Positions 22,701 to 36,100 of a stretch of 64,000 nucleotides of DNA are shown here, piece after piece. The stretch covers positions 32,516,911 to 32,580,910 of the forward strand of contig NC_052046.1 in NCBI RefSeq assembly GCF_015832195.1. The letters run 5' to 3'. Position numbers and translations under genes: made by a program. Under the pieces are notes generated by a model that saw nothing but the letters and a program-made list of their open reading frames with translations, had not been told where the DNA came from and did no database searches. This DNA comes from Motacilla alba alba (Eukaryota; Chordata; Aves; Passeriformes; Motacillidae). Every line of letters begins with the position of its first letter. The first letter of the stretch is position 1.

Positions 22701-25700
22701 AAAATTATTTCTACAGTAGAGATAAATACCATCATTTTAAGCAGATGACATATAATAGCACATAGGATTCACAAACATTTGAATATCCCATTTAAAATTT
22801 TGTTGTATTAAAAGACATCAAAAGCTGATACAAATTGCTTCTTTGCTTCAAGAAGACACATTATCATATGTCTTCTTGAAGTGATTCATGAATCAGGTGT
22901 GTTTGAGTTTTTTTAAAGTATCACATTAACTATACTTATTCTAACACAATTATATTTAGATACTTCTAGTGTTGCCTTAATTCGACCCTTGATAAATTTA
23001 TGTTCAAACTTCTAGTGACTGGGCTAAAATATAACCCATAACTTTCTGCTTTGAAAAAGAAGAAATAAACCAACATTATAACAGGAGCATAAACAAGATG
23101 ATGTTTTGAAGTACAGTTTTCTGTTCTACCTCTTGCTATTGGTGTACCAGAATTTGTAATATGTTTAGAAATTGTTCTTTAAGCTGTGTGAAAAATGTAG
23201 TAGAGTCTACATCGGGCTAAAAGCTTTGAAGAAGCAATTGCATCATAAGCTGCAGTATGAGTTTAGCAGACTCATAGTCTTTCATAGCAACCACCTGTTC
23301 ATTCACTCTTCTGTCATTAAAAAAACAAGTGCAATTTTCCTCACATTTGCAGGAAACAAACAGCTCTGCAACAAGGAAGAATTAATTGATGAAAAATTGT
23401 TTTCCTGTCCATACTTTGAACTCTGTAAAGTTTTTTGTTTGGTTTGTTTTTTGTTTTTTGGGTTTTTTTGCTAGCTGCAAAGAGAAAAATGTCCACTTTC
23501 TTCCTGTCATGGTTTTAAGCCAATTAAAAGTACTTTTTCCAAGAAAAATTATTATTTCTGTCAATGGGTTTCTACTGCAGCTATTCTGTGGTGTGTTCTG
23601 CCTAACTGTTGTGTTTTACTTGTTCTTCATCCAAAAAATTTTGATTCTAGTATCAACACTGCTGAATATCTGTATGTTTTATCTGTGATGATCACTTATG
23701 TCCTCACTAGAATAAGACATCAAAATTCAGATTATATTGCTCTTTTTTACAAGAATTGTTAGTTGTTCAAATCTTTGAAAAATGTATTTCAAGAGCTAAA
23801 AAAATAAATTCAATGGTACTAATGCCCTCTGGTTAGTTAGCATGAATTATCTGTAACTGAACACAGTAGTGTTCAAATCTTAATCATACATGTTTCAGTC
23901 ATAGAATTCCATTTCATGACAATGTAATTTGCATAATAAATGCACAAAGGGAACACAAGCAACAAGAATGTGCACACCTGAAGTTTATAAGGCCCTAATG
24001 CTTGCCAAAAAGAAAATGAATATTGAAATAATAGCTTCCAGCTATCATATGCTGAATGTTACAGACTATATTCAGAGCGTTAAATCTTAATTTTTTATGT
24101 CTCTTGAAAGAAAAGAGCAAGTACATCTGAGGATAAGGATTAAGAACAAAGCTACTTGAAAAACTATTCTAATGTAGGAAGATCACCTGCTGCCATTTTG
24201 GGGTTTGATTTCTTTTTCTTTAATGAAAAAACATTTTATAGAAGAAAGCTGAGTAAAACAGTATACAACATTTAGGTATTCAAAGCTCTACAGTTTCAGG
24301 CATATTTTCCTAAAAAAAACCCAACAAACCAAACCAAAGCCAAAAAAGGGTTGTAATTTTATTTGAAAGTGCTTTGCTTTCCATTTGACCATTTCAGTAA
24401 TTCCCTTCTATGCCTTGCCCTGTAAATTTATCACTGTACAGTGTGGGCTTTACTTAGGGTCTCTCTGAGAGGAGCAGTGAATTAGTCTAACAATAACTGA
24501 AATATCAAAAAGGATGCAGATGGAACTCTAGCATCAGTGTGGAAAGGAGTGCCACTATAAGACATCTTGTCATTTATTTATCTCTACAAACAGAAGAATG
24601 ATCTTGCAAGTCACGAGTTAAAAATTAAGGGAAGCAACAGCTAAAGAGAAAACAAAATGTTTTTTGGGGTGGGCATGCACAGAGAAAAGCTTCACTTGGT
24701 TGAGCTCTAGATGTCCTACCGAGGACATGTGTTGTGTTTTTGAACCATGGAGTCAACTTGAATCATCTCCCAAATTAAATGCATTTGAATATAGATCGAC
24801 GTGCAAAAACAAAACAGCTTTGTCACACTGAAATATACACAGCCAATGATTTTCTGATCTGAAAATCATGAAATAGAAAGGAAATTGAATAGAAGGGAAA
24901 TGGAGAGGATTTAGAACAGAGAGACTTATGCAGCTCTTAGAAAAAGGGATTATGAATAGCTTTGGCAGCAAAAATAAAACAGATTCATCTTGCTTGGACC
25001 ATTCGATGGAGCAGTGATTTCCTTCTGTTTTCTCAAGATTCCTGTATATTCTGTACCACATGATCCTTACCAGGAAGCTTCCATTACTATGTATGTACTG
25101 AAATAATAGAAGAAACCTATTGAGAGGTTTCTCAATAGTGATGCTGTGCAGAGGAGCAACATGTCCATTGCCAACAGGTTTTTTTCCTAAGATTGTAAAA
25201 GTAACACTGAATTTTTGGCAGCACCTGATTTTTAGAATTCTTCCCTTTTAGAGGTTCCAATAAGAAAAATTGCTTTTTCCTTTTTTTTAAATTTAGATAG
25301 CAAATTTAGATAGTATGATTGGTTTAGTGTTAATTACACTTCAAAAGTGCTGGCTGCAGAACATATAAAATATTTTTTCATACACAAACAGATTGTCCCA
25401 TGATATGGAAACTTTAAATCTGCATCACTTTTAATACCCAAACACAGGGACCAAGGTTAATATATGATAACTGTATGATACTATATAATACTGTATCTCA
25501 GCTCTCATTTTGTAAAAAAAGTGGTCTATATTGATATGACATCCTTGCTTTTAAAGATTTCTTAAGAAAAGATAAAGAGCAATATTTATCATTTAATTGT
25601 ATCTCATTGGGGCTTTAAACTCAGCTATTGACTGCCAGGTCTCAGACTGGCAAGGTTGAGTCATGCACTTCTGTCCTTCACAGTGAGTCATGTTCTAAGG

Positions 25701-26297
25701 AGGACAGGAGTGGGATCATGATATCAGACTTAGAAATGGAAAAGAGCTCTCTTGTTTACTTGTCAATTTCCAAGTGTGTAAAGGTCAGAAATCCACTTGA
25801 TCTTAGGAAGGAGCAAGGACTGTGTTGTGTCTGGGTAGGCTTTGAAGTGGTTTGTGGTAGACTGAGTAAAGGAATAAGGGTATTTAAGATGAGATGCAGA
25901 AACTTGCCTTTCCAACCCCACTACTATAGCTGACAGTTGACCATATGAAAGAAATAACATCGGATATCCCATCTATGGTTGTTGGCTAAACTAGTACAAC
26001 AAGGAAAATTATTAGATCTTGAAGTACAGGAGGTGTCCCTCTGTTAGGAAAATAATGGAGAATGAAAATGACTTCACACATGTGAGACTTTGTGTGGGAT
26101 TCTGTTGCCCTTGCAGCACTCCACTGTAAGAGTACTTAGAAACTGAGCTCAGCAGAGCAGCACCAGACTGATAGGGGATCTGTAGCATCTGGTGTCCAGG
26201 AGCAGCATGAAAAGTGCATCTGGTAATTGTGAGAATGGAAAAGCTGAGGACAGGGAGATACCCACCTGCTGTACACAGATTTTTCATGAGGAGTTAT
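19746..26297. other. Long AT-rich non-coding stretch, no gene seen
   Basis: More than 6 kb with no supportable gene. It contains an AT-only TTTACATTA-like repeat patch at about 20678-20755, a perfect 13-bp inverted repeat at 22846-22881, and a G/T-rich TTTTTG-like tract at about 23427-23470. Two overlapping 100-codon frames (23172-23474 and 23386-23688) are T-rich and unrecognisable. A 101-codon frame at 25628-25933 and a 102-codon minus-strand frame at 24753-25061 are also unrecognised. GC-richer DNA at 22030-22580 could hide an old repeat. Confidence 0.55.
22846..22881. repeat. Perfect 13-bp inverted repeat with 10-base loop
   Basis: CTTCAAGAAGACA at 22846-22858 is exactly complementary to TGTCTTCTTGAAG at 22869-22881. 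The stem can be extended outward by G-T pairs. Such a hairpin could be a remnant of a small palindromic transposon, a small-RNA precursor, or chance; nothing nearby decides between them. Confidence 0.9.
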
Positions 26298-26622
26298 AGA
26301 GAAGACAAAAGCCATACTCTCCTGACAGGTACAGAACAAACACAGAAGACAAGTGACATAAAGTGCAGCAAAAGAAAATCAAACAAAACAGTTTTGTTTT
26401 GAGGAGGAGGAGGAATGGGGGGAAGTGTGTAGAAGATTTGTTCAATTGCAGGAACAGATTTCCAGAGGAAATACAGGAATTTCTGCCCCGGGTATGTCCA
26501 TATCTCAACTGGGCAAGGTGATGAACAACCTATTCTAACATGAAAGCTGGTCCTATTTTAAGGTAAGAGTGGAACCAGATGATTTGAAAATTCACTTCCA
26601 ATCTGAGCCATTCTCTGATTAA
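26298..26622 (+). mobile_element. CR1 LINE 3'-end fragment, old
   Basis: From about 26298 the blocks GAAGACAAAAGCCATACTCT, AAGTGACATAAAGTGCAGCA and AAAAGAAAATC, then GGAACAGATTTCCAGAGG, follow the CR1 3' region order. The end is clearer: CAACCTATTCTAACATGAAA, GCTGGTCCTATTTTAAGG, AACCAGATGATTTGAAAA and CTTCCAATCTGAGCCATTCT, then CTGATTA. This corresponds to the subfamily whose end reads CAACCTGCTCTAACTTTGAAGCTAGTCCTGC. Its 3' end faces that of the next CR1 about 230 bp away. Confidence 0.78.
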
Positions 26623-26851
26623 TCAACTGAAGATATAATTTTGACCCTCTTAAAATATTAAAATCATCCATATAGTTATATTAGCAAACTCACTTGCTGA
26701 AATAGTAATTTTATGAAAAATAGTTGTCAAAGAATATAATATTTGAAGGACACCGAGAAACAATTTTTAGGAAAGTAATATTTTTATGCAAAAAGCAAAA
26801 TTATGAATGAGACATCTTCTGCTTGATGATATATTTCAGAAAAATAAATCA

Positions 26852-27238
26852 CACAGAATCATAGAATCATTTAGTTTGGAAAAGACATCTGAGATCCTCA
26901 GGTCCAACCTTTGACTGATTACCTTGTCAACAAGACCATAGAACTAAATGCCATGCGCCGTCGCTTCTTGGACACCTTCAGGGACAGTGACATCCATGGG
27001 CAGTCTGTTCCAACATTTAACAACCCTTTCTGTGAAGAAATTCCTCCTGATGTGCCACATGAATGTCCCCTGGTGCAGCTTGAGGCTATGTCCTCTCAGC
27101 CTGTCACTGGTGGTCTGTCAGAAGAGACCGTAGCCCTGTCTGGGTATAACTTCCTCTCAGGTAGAGAGCGATAAGGTTACCCGTGAGCTGTCTTTGCCTC
27201 AGGCTAAAGTACTCCAGCTCCCTCAGCTGCTCATGTTG
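26852..27238 (-). mobile_element. CR1 LINE 3' end with tail
   Basis: The plus strand shows the complement of a CR1 end: CACAGAATCATAGAATCATT at the left, then GGTCCAACCTTTGACTGATT, GGGCAGTCTGTTCCAACATT, TAACAACCCTTTCTGTGAAG, AAATTCCTCCTGATGTGCCA, AGAGAGCGATAAGGTTACCC and CCAGCTCCCTCAGCTGCTCA. The 3' terminus is therefore at 26852, and the fragment is truncated on its 5' side at about 27238. The subfamily differs from the neighbouring plus-strand CR1. The 87-codon plus-strand frame at 26911-27174 is antisense to the element and is not a gene. Confidence 0.93.
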
Positions 27239-29751
27239 TCACAAAGAAAAATGCAGTAACATATTTGCACAAAGAAAGTAATCGTTGATTAGAATTTGTT
27301 CAGGCTGTCAGGATCTCATGAGCAAAGATATTTTCTATGCTTCGTTAGTCTGTGCACATTATCAACTGCTCTCCTTCACTGAATGTGAGCCTATAGTTTT
27401 GAGGAGCAATGAAAACCTTTCTCCTGTTATATTATTAATCACACTACAACATTTTTATGGCTATGTCTACAGATACAATTTCAGCAGCAGAGGTTACATA
27501 AAGATGGAAAGGCTGGGATTTGTTTTGGTGCCATCAGTTATGCTTCTTGGAAGATAAAATTTGTATTTGTGTTTAGTAACAGTGAGAGATTGCCTCTTTG
27601 TGGTCCTAGGTTTGTGCAGCATACAAACCTAGCCATTCCTGGTTTCCTGGCTGTTTCACAGAGGATCATGCACTTGGAGATGACTGCACTGGGAGATCTA
27701 AGCAGAATGCTTTTCCCTCTAAAGGTGGGGGACCACGTATCAAACAGGAGTTTAATATGGTCAAGTGTTAGTGCTGTAGTAGCATCTTAAATAAACATCA
27801 AGTTTAGAAGAGTGCATGTCACAATAACCACAAGATATCCATTCTGCACTGCTTTAGATTGTGCTTAAAAAGTTTATCCATCATGGAAATTCTGTCTTCT
27901 AGAACCTTAGTGCTGACTTGTCTCGCTACAATCTCTAAAAGAAGACCCAAAATGTCAGTGCCCTTACCAAATCCCCCACCATTTCACCACCAAAGATCCA
28001 ATTAAATTTATTTTTCATGAAAGTATAACATTTTAAATCATATTTTGTGGCTAACAAAAAGCAGTTAAGTATGTAATCTGAACTACTATATGCAGTTACA
28101 GAGGTGCAAAACTCTGAGAAGATAAATTATCAGAACCTCATTGATGCAGAGGGACTGAATCAAGACTTTAGCCTTTTGGAGCTGTTAGGTATGACAGAAA
28201 GGGATTCTGAATGTTTGCTTCTCTTGTTTACCAGCTACTATTTACTAAGCAAGAGAAATTTAAGAATTATACAAAAACTGTCATCAACAAGTACCTGTAG
28301 TATTGTTTCCTAAAATAGCCACTGCTATTATTCTACTGTATGGCCAGCTTTAGAAGAAATGCAGTTGAAAGCTGTAGGTAATCTATAAACTCTGCATCCT
28401 GGTTTTTGCTTTGGTTTGGTTTGGGTCTTTTTTGTTGTATTTTTTAAAAATATATTTTCTTTCATACAGTATGATGAAACTAAGATTTTCTGCCATGGAA
28501 CTTATGTCCAAAAAAACAATGTGAAGTACTCTTTCACACTAATTTATGATTTTCATCAGGAAAATAAAAATTACATAGCCAACCTAAATAATATATGGCT
28601 TTGACTTCAGCATTTAGACATCTGCAGAACAAATTTATTTTAATAATATCTTACATATTTACTATATTTACTAAATTGAATAAAGCATATCTTTATTTGT
28701 GCTTGGCATTCTTTAATAGGAATTGGGGTTTTCTTCAGAAAAACAAGATGCATCCCTGAAGAAAGAAATTTATTATTAGGATTTTATTATTCTTTCTGAT
28801 AAGTAATATATAAAGTTTATTCTTTCAGCTCTGATGTTTTTGCTGGATATAGAAAGCCAAATGCTTTTTATTTTAAGAGGAAATTCTTTTAGATGCTTTT
28901 GCTTGGGTGGAAACCATGTGCACCAAGATGTTGCTTGATGCATCAGCTACAAACTACCTTGCTTTCCTACTCAGCTTCATTCCTACATCATTCCTACTCA
29001 TTCCTACATCAGCCTCCTGATGTCATTTTATGACACTGTATGTAGATAATCCTTATTTAAATTTAAAATGCCAATTAGAATACACAAGCTTTCATGATAA
29101 TTTCCTTTTTTTGCAGTTAAACATGTTTTAGTTATCTAGGAAAGTGAATGGAAACTGTCAGGAATAAGTGAACTGTGCTGGTTCTAAGGCAGTTTGGTCT
29201 ATAAGGCAGGTAAATCAAGCAGACCGAAAAACACTACCTTTCAGAAGTTTGAATGAGTAGGCTTTGCTTGTACTCATGTTATTTCATATCTGAAAGCTAA
29301 AAATATGTATATTTCAGTTGCAATTTATTTATGAAAACAATTTCAACAGAAAAGATCAAAGCCTTGTTAGGTGCCAAATATGCCAATATAGGAATACATA
29401 ACTACATTAATTTTTCATAATTTTTTCATTAAATCAGTGAAATCAATGGAAGAATTACATAGTTTGGACACTCCAAAGATAAGAAAAAGGCCCCTAACCT
29501 ATGCTTTAAAGTGCTACTGCAATGATTCAGCCAAAGGCTAGAAAAGCATATAAACTTAGTTTAATCTTGATTAAAAACTGTCACAGTGTTTCAGTAAATG
29601 TTTCAGACAAGGCCAGTAGCTACAATTTCTACTCACTAGTGCACAAGCCATAATGCAACACTTCCTTTTTATTTTTACATGTGTGTATGCGAACCTATCT
29701 GGCTTACTTCAATTAAATGTACTTGTGTATGAAGAACAGCATAGCCTGGAA
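27239..29751. other. AT-rich non-coding DNA, no gene seen
   Basis: No gene or clear transposon. Three copies of CATTCCTAC occur at about 28977-29012. A T/G-rich patch lies at about 28400-28445. Frames of up to 90 codons (27285-27557) are unrecognisable and of chance length. Confidence 0.6.
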
Positions 29752-30115
29752 CAGAACAGAATATTTCAGGTGCAAGAGACCTACAAATCTCACCTTGTAC
29801 AACTTGTCCAACTGAGCACTTGTGGGCTGTGCAGGCATTAAAGCACCCCTCTTAAGGGTACTGTCCAGATACATCTTGAACACCAAAAGCTTGGAACATC
29901 GCCCTGTTCTAGCGTCTGACCATCCTCTTGGTAAATAAATGCTTCCCAATCTCCATGTCTGAGCCCTTCCCGCACAACTTTGTGTTATTCTCATGTGTTC
30001 TGTCACTGGATCTCAGGGAGAAAACCTCAGCATCTCCTCTCCACATCTTCTGCTCCAGAAAGGCTGCACAGAGCAACAAGGTCTCCCTCAGCTTCCTGAT
30101 CTTCAAATTAGACTA
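29752..30115 (-). mobile_element. CR1 LINE 3'-end fragment, diverged subfamily
   Basis: Plus-strand blocks match the complement of a CR1 3' end in order. They include CAGAATATTTCAGGTGCAAG, GTCTGACCATCCTCTTGGTA, AATAAATGCTTCCCAATCTC, CTGTCACTGGATCTCAGGGA, GAAAACCTCAGCATCTCCTC and AACAAGGTCTCCCTCAGCTT. The 3' terminus is at the left (about 29752). It is more diverged than the CR1s at 26852 and 41593 and belongs to another subfamily. The 97-codon minus-strand frame at 29713-30006 lies inside it and is not a gene. Confidence 0.85.
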
Positions 30116-30132
30116 AACTAGAGTGAAAGAAA

Positions 30133-30170
30133 GAATGAATGAATGAATGAATGAATGAATGAATGAATGA
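30133..30170. repeat. (GAAT)n microsatellite
   Basis: 38 bases, nine and a half uninterrupted copies of GAAT, just beyond the 5'-truncated side of a CR1 fragment. Long pure tetranucleotide runs are usually length-variable. Confidence 0.95.
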
Positions 30171-33100
30171 AAAAAGCCACTGAAAATATTAAAAGAACAC
30201 AGCACAGGATTTTTTTCAAAAGGAGACTACATTTTAAAATAATTTTTTGCGTGTTTCTTCCTTTAGGAAATTAATGCAAATGATACTTCTATGCACAATT
30301 AATTTTTTTTTTCTTCTCCTAAGAGCAGCATTCAAAAGCATCAGGAATAATGGATTGCAGGGCATTAGTAGCACTATATTTATATTATGCCTGGGTGGAT
30401 GATAAATGGTTGCATTGTAATAATTTAACATTTTATTTTATTTTCCTTGATCTATTCATAATTGTCTTTCTGTTATTATATTAACATTGTAAGTTAGTCG
30501 TAATAGACTAACTTATCACTTCTCTTCTTTATCAGAAGTGGACTGGGTTCACATGTTTTGTTGCTGCAATCCATTCATATCAGTCAGGCTAACTGGAAAA
30601 AAAAAAAAAAAAAAAAGGGTATATCTTCAAGCCCAGCCTTTAATTTGGCAGGAAATTTCTGATATCAGGAAAATTCACAGGCTTAGGGCTCATCACTAGG
30701 AGAAAAAAGAGAAAAAAATCCAAAAAAATCAATGCACTTTTCTGCATCTACAAAATACAGTGGAAATCCTTCCTGGAACAAGATGCATAGATTCTTGGCT
30801 TGTAAAGGGAAAGAGATGCTCATAATTTCTCTGTTTAGAAGAGAGTGATTTAATGCATAATGTGGTTCAAAGCATAACCTCTAGTGGGTTCTGTTGTGGT
30901 CAACAGCTCTTCTCTGAGGAGATTTTCCTACCATGTAGCTGTTGGTAAGAGTATTCCCCTCATGTTACCTGAAATATTTTACCTCTTAAGTGCAAGACTA
31001 TTAAATAGATATCAATTGAAAGGTAGGTAATATTACAATTTAGAGACTATTCCTTATCAAATAGCAAAAATTGTTTATAAAACCTAAATCATAAGAAAAA
31101 TAACAGTGATTTTTATTTTAATGTTAAGTAAAGAAGTAGGAACTAATTATTAAAGTTTTTACTATCAATTCACTTCATTTCATAAACATGGCATGTAACT
31201 GAAAGACCAGAACTGCCTCTGGTATTACTGGAGACTAGATGGAAGTTTCCTGAGAGACTGAGAAAACAAGCAACTTCCAAGACTTCCAACGTACTTCTCC
31301 TCAGCTACCAGAAAACTTATCTGCTAACAGTTAAACTCCAAGTATTAAACAAACATACCAGTGAAACTATGGATTTATGATACCTCTAGTCCTACACTTA
31401 CTCCTGAGATCCATTGCATGGGATGTTTCATAGTCTCCTGGTCAAGATGTAGCTTCCAGAGCCCTTAAACAAAGGAGCCCATAAAACCTGAAAACTTCCC
31501 TTCAGCCTACTTCACTCTGTTGGACCTCATGTCCAGATACATTGCTCCTGTGGAGGTAGATATTCTGGCCAAGAAAGGTTGATATTTTCACATGTTAGAC
31601 CGCCTTGTCAGTGCTGATCTGTTCTTGCACCCCCACATGCTTATTAGTACTTTGCAGACTGTGTACCTGACTTCATGTTGGATTTTTTGATTCCTCCTAG
31701 TTACATAATGTTATTTTATCTTTACTTTTTTTGCAAAGTTATGTAAAAGAGGCAGATAATAAAAAATATTTCACTTTCTAGCTGAAATTGGATAATCTTG
31801 CTATTTATCTGTGTGCAAATCAAACACAATGACTTGCATTTATCCTTCAAATCAAACAGGTTTGTAGCAACTAGTATGTGAGACAAAAATGGTATGTTTC
31901 TCAAATACGTTTCTCATACTTAAGTGAAAATACTTAAGTATTTTCAAATACATTTCTCAGGCTTGTTTGCTATTTTGAAACAAACTCAAGACCTCTCCAT
32001 TTCCAGTATCAGCTTTCCCATTTCCAAGCTGTTTGTAGGTAAAGCATCCACTTTAAATGAACAATGAATTCAACATCAGAAGCACTAAAGGTAGCCTTAT
32101 AAGAATAAGCAGAGTGTTTTTGGGACAGGCTGTTTCAGTTAACAGATAGGTTATGAAATTAATAAAAATTATTTAGATCCAGAACCAAACCAGCTCCTTC
32201 AATTAAAAAGGATTCAGTCCACTTATACTGTCAAACTTTTCTCTCTATCAAGGAGTACAGCTTTGAAAACGTTTTATAGGTTGATATTCTTTTTCAGGCT
32301 ACCTGGCTTACATCATGTACACATAACCATAAACCAACTTACATGGGCAGGGAGATGGCTGTTCTTTCACCTTTTCATCAGGCTGATTTAATCAGCAATC
32401 TCTATGCAATTCCATTGTCTACTACCCTCTTTAATAGACTAAAAAGTTTTATTTAACATAACTGCCTTGAATGTAAGATCAGGGATATTGGTTTCTCTGA
32501 TTCCTCTCAAAGGAAATAATCTGGCTTCACCTTCCTGTCACAGCAGAGCACATGGTGTTTAAGATAAGCCATTCTACTCAAGACCAGCAGTTTAGCTCTG
32601 TACTGGTGAGGCAGCTCCCTGCAGAGAGATGTCAAGTGTCATGTTCTTAACGTGGGCACACAAACCTGAAGCTTTTGCTTGTCTCCTGTTTTTCTCATCT
32701 CTTTCCTATGTGGGTATTTTTGGGAGTGATGTATGGGGAAGGAGGAGCGTTTAGCCATTTGGGGGAAAGCACTCCAGAAGCTTGTTTAGAACTGTGACTC
32801 TGATTAGGCTGGTCAACTTCTTGACAGTTCTGACTGCATGGTCAGTGCTACTGCATGGCCAGTCTGTCATGCTCAGTGAGGACCTGTGTGGGGCCAGCAA
32901 GCCTCAGCACAGCTGCATCACACAGAAGGCACCCTCTGTGCTGTCCTTCTGAAGAGAAAAGTGGTATCCTTCTGTGTATTTCAGGATTCTAAGTCAGAAT
33001 CTGATACAACAGGCCAATAGTTTGACCCAGAAAATAAAAAGTGAAAGTCTGAACAACATCAGTTTGGAATGACAAATGTAGGACCATTGTCAGTGTAATG

Positions 33101-36100
33101 TGTTTGTGTGACGTTTAAGGCGCTGTTAAAAAATTATAGGTTGTATAGGGATTGTTGCAATCAGTTTGTGAAGAACCAACATAATAAGACAAAACCCATG
33201 TATAACTAGAATATTAAACATTTGCATAATGAATCATTAGACACTTTTTGAAAAGTATGCAAAGTGTAAAGAATACTATATGCACTAAAATAACGTAATA
33301 GAAAGAGATGGTTTGGAAAGAATTTAGTACTTAAAATAATTGTGCATATATTCACTTTTCAGATTTCTAGTTTTCATTTCAAAGTTAGTCACAATATCCA
33401 AGGCTGATCAAATCATCAAATGTAAGTTGTTCCTTAGCCAAAAATATCTGGGAGTTAATTTGTTGATTTCGGCTTCATTTGTGCAAGTTCAGCTTCAGTT
33501 AAAAAATACCTCAAAAACATATTGAAATTTAGTTGAACTAAGAATAAAATACTAAGGAAGGTACCTTAAAAACACACAATTGGCTATACTACCATTAAAT
33601 TCATTTTAGTGTTACTGACTGACAAAAGGGCAAAATCTTCTGTTTTCTCAATACTCGACTTGATTAAAACTGAGCATTTTTGCCACATGTTGGAACGAAA
33701 ATATGTTAACGTTTCATTCAAGCAAAAAAAAATCTCAACTTACAATATCTCTCAGAGATCAATGTGGTCAGATATAATAATTCTCTTTTCCTGGTTTTAA
33801 TTAATTTATGAACTAATATTTTTTGACATTAATTAACATCAGGTCATTCCTGTAATAATTTTTGCTATGCTTAGCTGAATGTTTTCATCAATTTTAATGA
33901 AAAAACTGTCAATTTTGTATGAGGTTAAAATAAATTATTGCAAAAATATTTTTCACACTTTTAGGAGCAGGCAGTAATTTTCATAGTGCATTCTATAATG
34001 AAGTTAAATTAACTGGCAGGTATCACCAAAAGTCCTAGTTATTCCATAATATATGAGGACTGATTACAATTTTTTAAATAAACTTGGTATGAAAGGGTTC
34101 TAAAAAGAAAAGAATGCAAAAAGCTCTGTCAATATTGTTTCCTTTTAACTTCTCCCTCATGATTAAAAAAAATAAAAAGAGGCAATTTTTTTATTATCTT
34201 CTTTCCTTTGGTTTGGCTAAATAAAGTAAATCAGCATGACAGAAATTTTCCTTTTTGGGGAAGTTGGCTACTCATTCCTGTACATGTCTCTTAATACTAG
34301 ACATCAATGTCTATTTAAATGGCACTACAATGGTCTATTTATATTTTTTTCTATATTAAGTGGGGTTTTTTTAGCCATAGTAACTGGGGTTTTTTAGCCG
34401 CAGGTCAAATTGGTGCATCACTCTTTCCAGACTGCTGACACTTTTCCTTTCAGAAGTACTTCACACCTGCCTAGCTCAGGGACAGCAGTCAGAATTGGCA
34501 CCAAGGCTCTCTCTCAGTGCCTGGTGGGGAGGTGGATGTGGCTCTGTGTGTGTGTGCAGCCCGTTTGGTGGGAAGGGTGTGCTGCAAGCAGTGCTGCCAG
34601 CCTCTGGTGCTGAGCCCTGGGGGTGCACACACACCAAAGCTGGCAGGGATGAGGTTAGCGGCAGAAAGAGCTGACAAAATCCAAACATTTGCTAGTGGAC
34701 AGGCATATGGATTAACAATAAACCCCAGCATCTCCAAACAGCAAGCATGGAAAAAGATGTGTATTTTGGAGTTAGGACTGATGTGCGGAAAGACCATTGT
34801 GTCCATTCACAGTACATGATGTGTGACAGGATGCACTCTGAGCGACAGCCTCTCTCGCTTGGGCAGGGGGCAATGTCCAGGTGCTGGACAGGCAGGTGGG
34901 GGTGGCATCTTTGTACAGACCAGCCATTGGGGAAGTCCTTGCTTAGCAGAATTGCAGGCTGGCAGAAAAGCCACTGGCATCCTAGAGGTCCATATGGGAA
35001 CAGCTTGAGTCATTAGTCAGAGGGCACAGCATGTTGCTAATTATTGTGTTAAAAAGAGACATTGGTTCATTATTTAAAAATAGGAAACTAACTTTTCTTC
35101 CTCCTGACAACTTCAGCAGTAACTTTTTTGGTAGATTAATTAATGAAATGGATGAACCAAATGATCCCAAAACGTAGCCACTTGAAAAGCTTCACCAAGT
35201 ATTATTTTCAGTCCCTTGGCTGTTATATTGTTCTTCTTTCAAACGCTGTAAATCAGTGATAAATTGACTAAAAGTGAATCAGTAAATCAGTGATAAAAGA
35301 GTAAAAGCCCTGCGTAGCTTTATCTTCTCAGTATCTCTAAAAATTAGTTAGCTGTGATAAAGCAATTTTTCTTACTTTCCATTCGAAAGGGTTTTTAGTT
35401 TCTAAGAATTGATGCATTTTCTGCATGTCTAACTTCCTCCCTTCCAAAATAGTAGCTTAGAAACTGTTGATATTCTACTGACTGGGTAAACACTTTAAGG
35501 TTTAGATCTTTTTTTCCAGTGAACAAATTAAAAAACTCCTACTGCAATTTGATTTACATCTTACATTCTTTATCTGAGCCTTAGCTGCTCAGACACTGCT
35601 GCTTAAATGCAGAACATAGATAGCTCTTTTACTTAAACTAGAATGATTTTATTTTTCATTTTATCTTTGAAGTATTGAGTCGGCAGAAACATATACTAAT
35701 ATGAGGATTTCATATCAAAATCAAGTAAGTTAATGAGATTTAACTGCAAAGTACTATGCCTTATATAATACAACTGAAGAAACATTTGCTGAACATTAGG
35801 GGACAAAATACTTTTGTGATGTAAATTGGTGAGATCAATTTATTGAAATGCCAAGAAATACCAGCTGATCAGCAGGCATAGAAAGATCTCATGCCAAGTG
35901 CTACAAAAAGGAAAATAAATGCACCTTTGATGAAAGAAGGCTGATATAATGGGAAGCAAATGCCTCATTTAGAATAGAAATATAATGAAGAATATTTTCA
36001 AAGAACTTCTCAAGCTTTCAGTATAAATATTTGGAATGTGTAAAATTAGTTTTAGTAATGTTAATTTCACATGGTTTTCATCACCCTTGAGTTCCAGTCA

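Noticed and set aside
23172..23688. Two overlapping 100-codon plus-strand frames, one with a hydrophobic stretch resembling membrane segments
   Set aside because: The phenylalanine and leucine runs come from a T-rich tract, and there is no other support for coding.
25628..25933. 101-codon plus-strand frame and a possible CR1 end near CCTTTCCAACCCCACTACT
   Set aside because: The frame matches nothing known, and the tail-like words are too short and lack neighbouring CR1 blocks.
34489..34819. Overlapping 100- and 105-codon frames on opposite strands
   Set aside because: Simultaneous open frames on both strands follow from the local GC richness. Neither resembles a protein.
34895..35000. Possible CR1 fragment (GCCACTGGCATCCT resembles a CR1 block)
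   Set aside because: Only one short block matches; the flanks do not continue the CR1 order.
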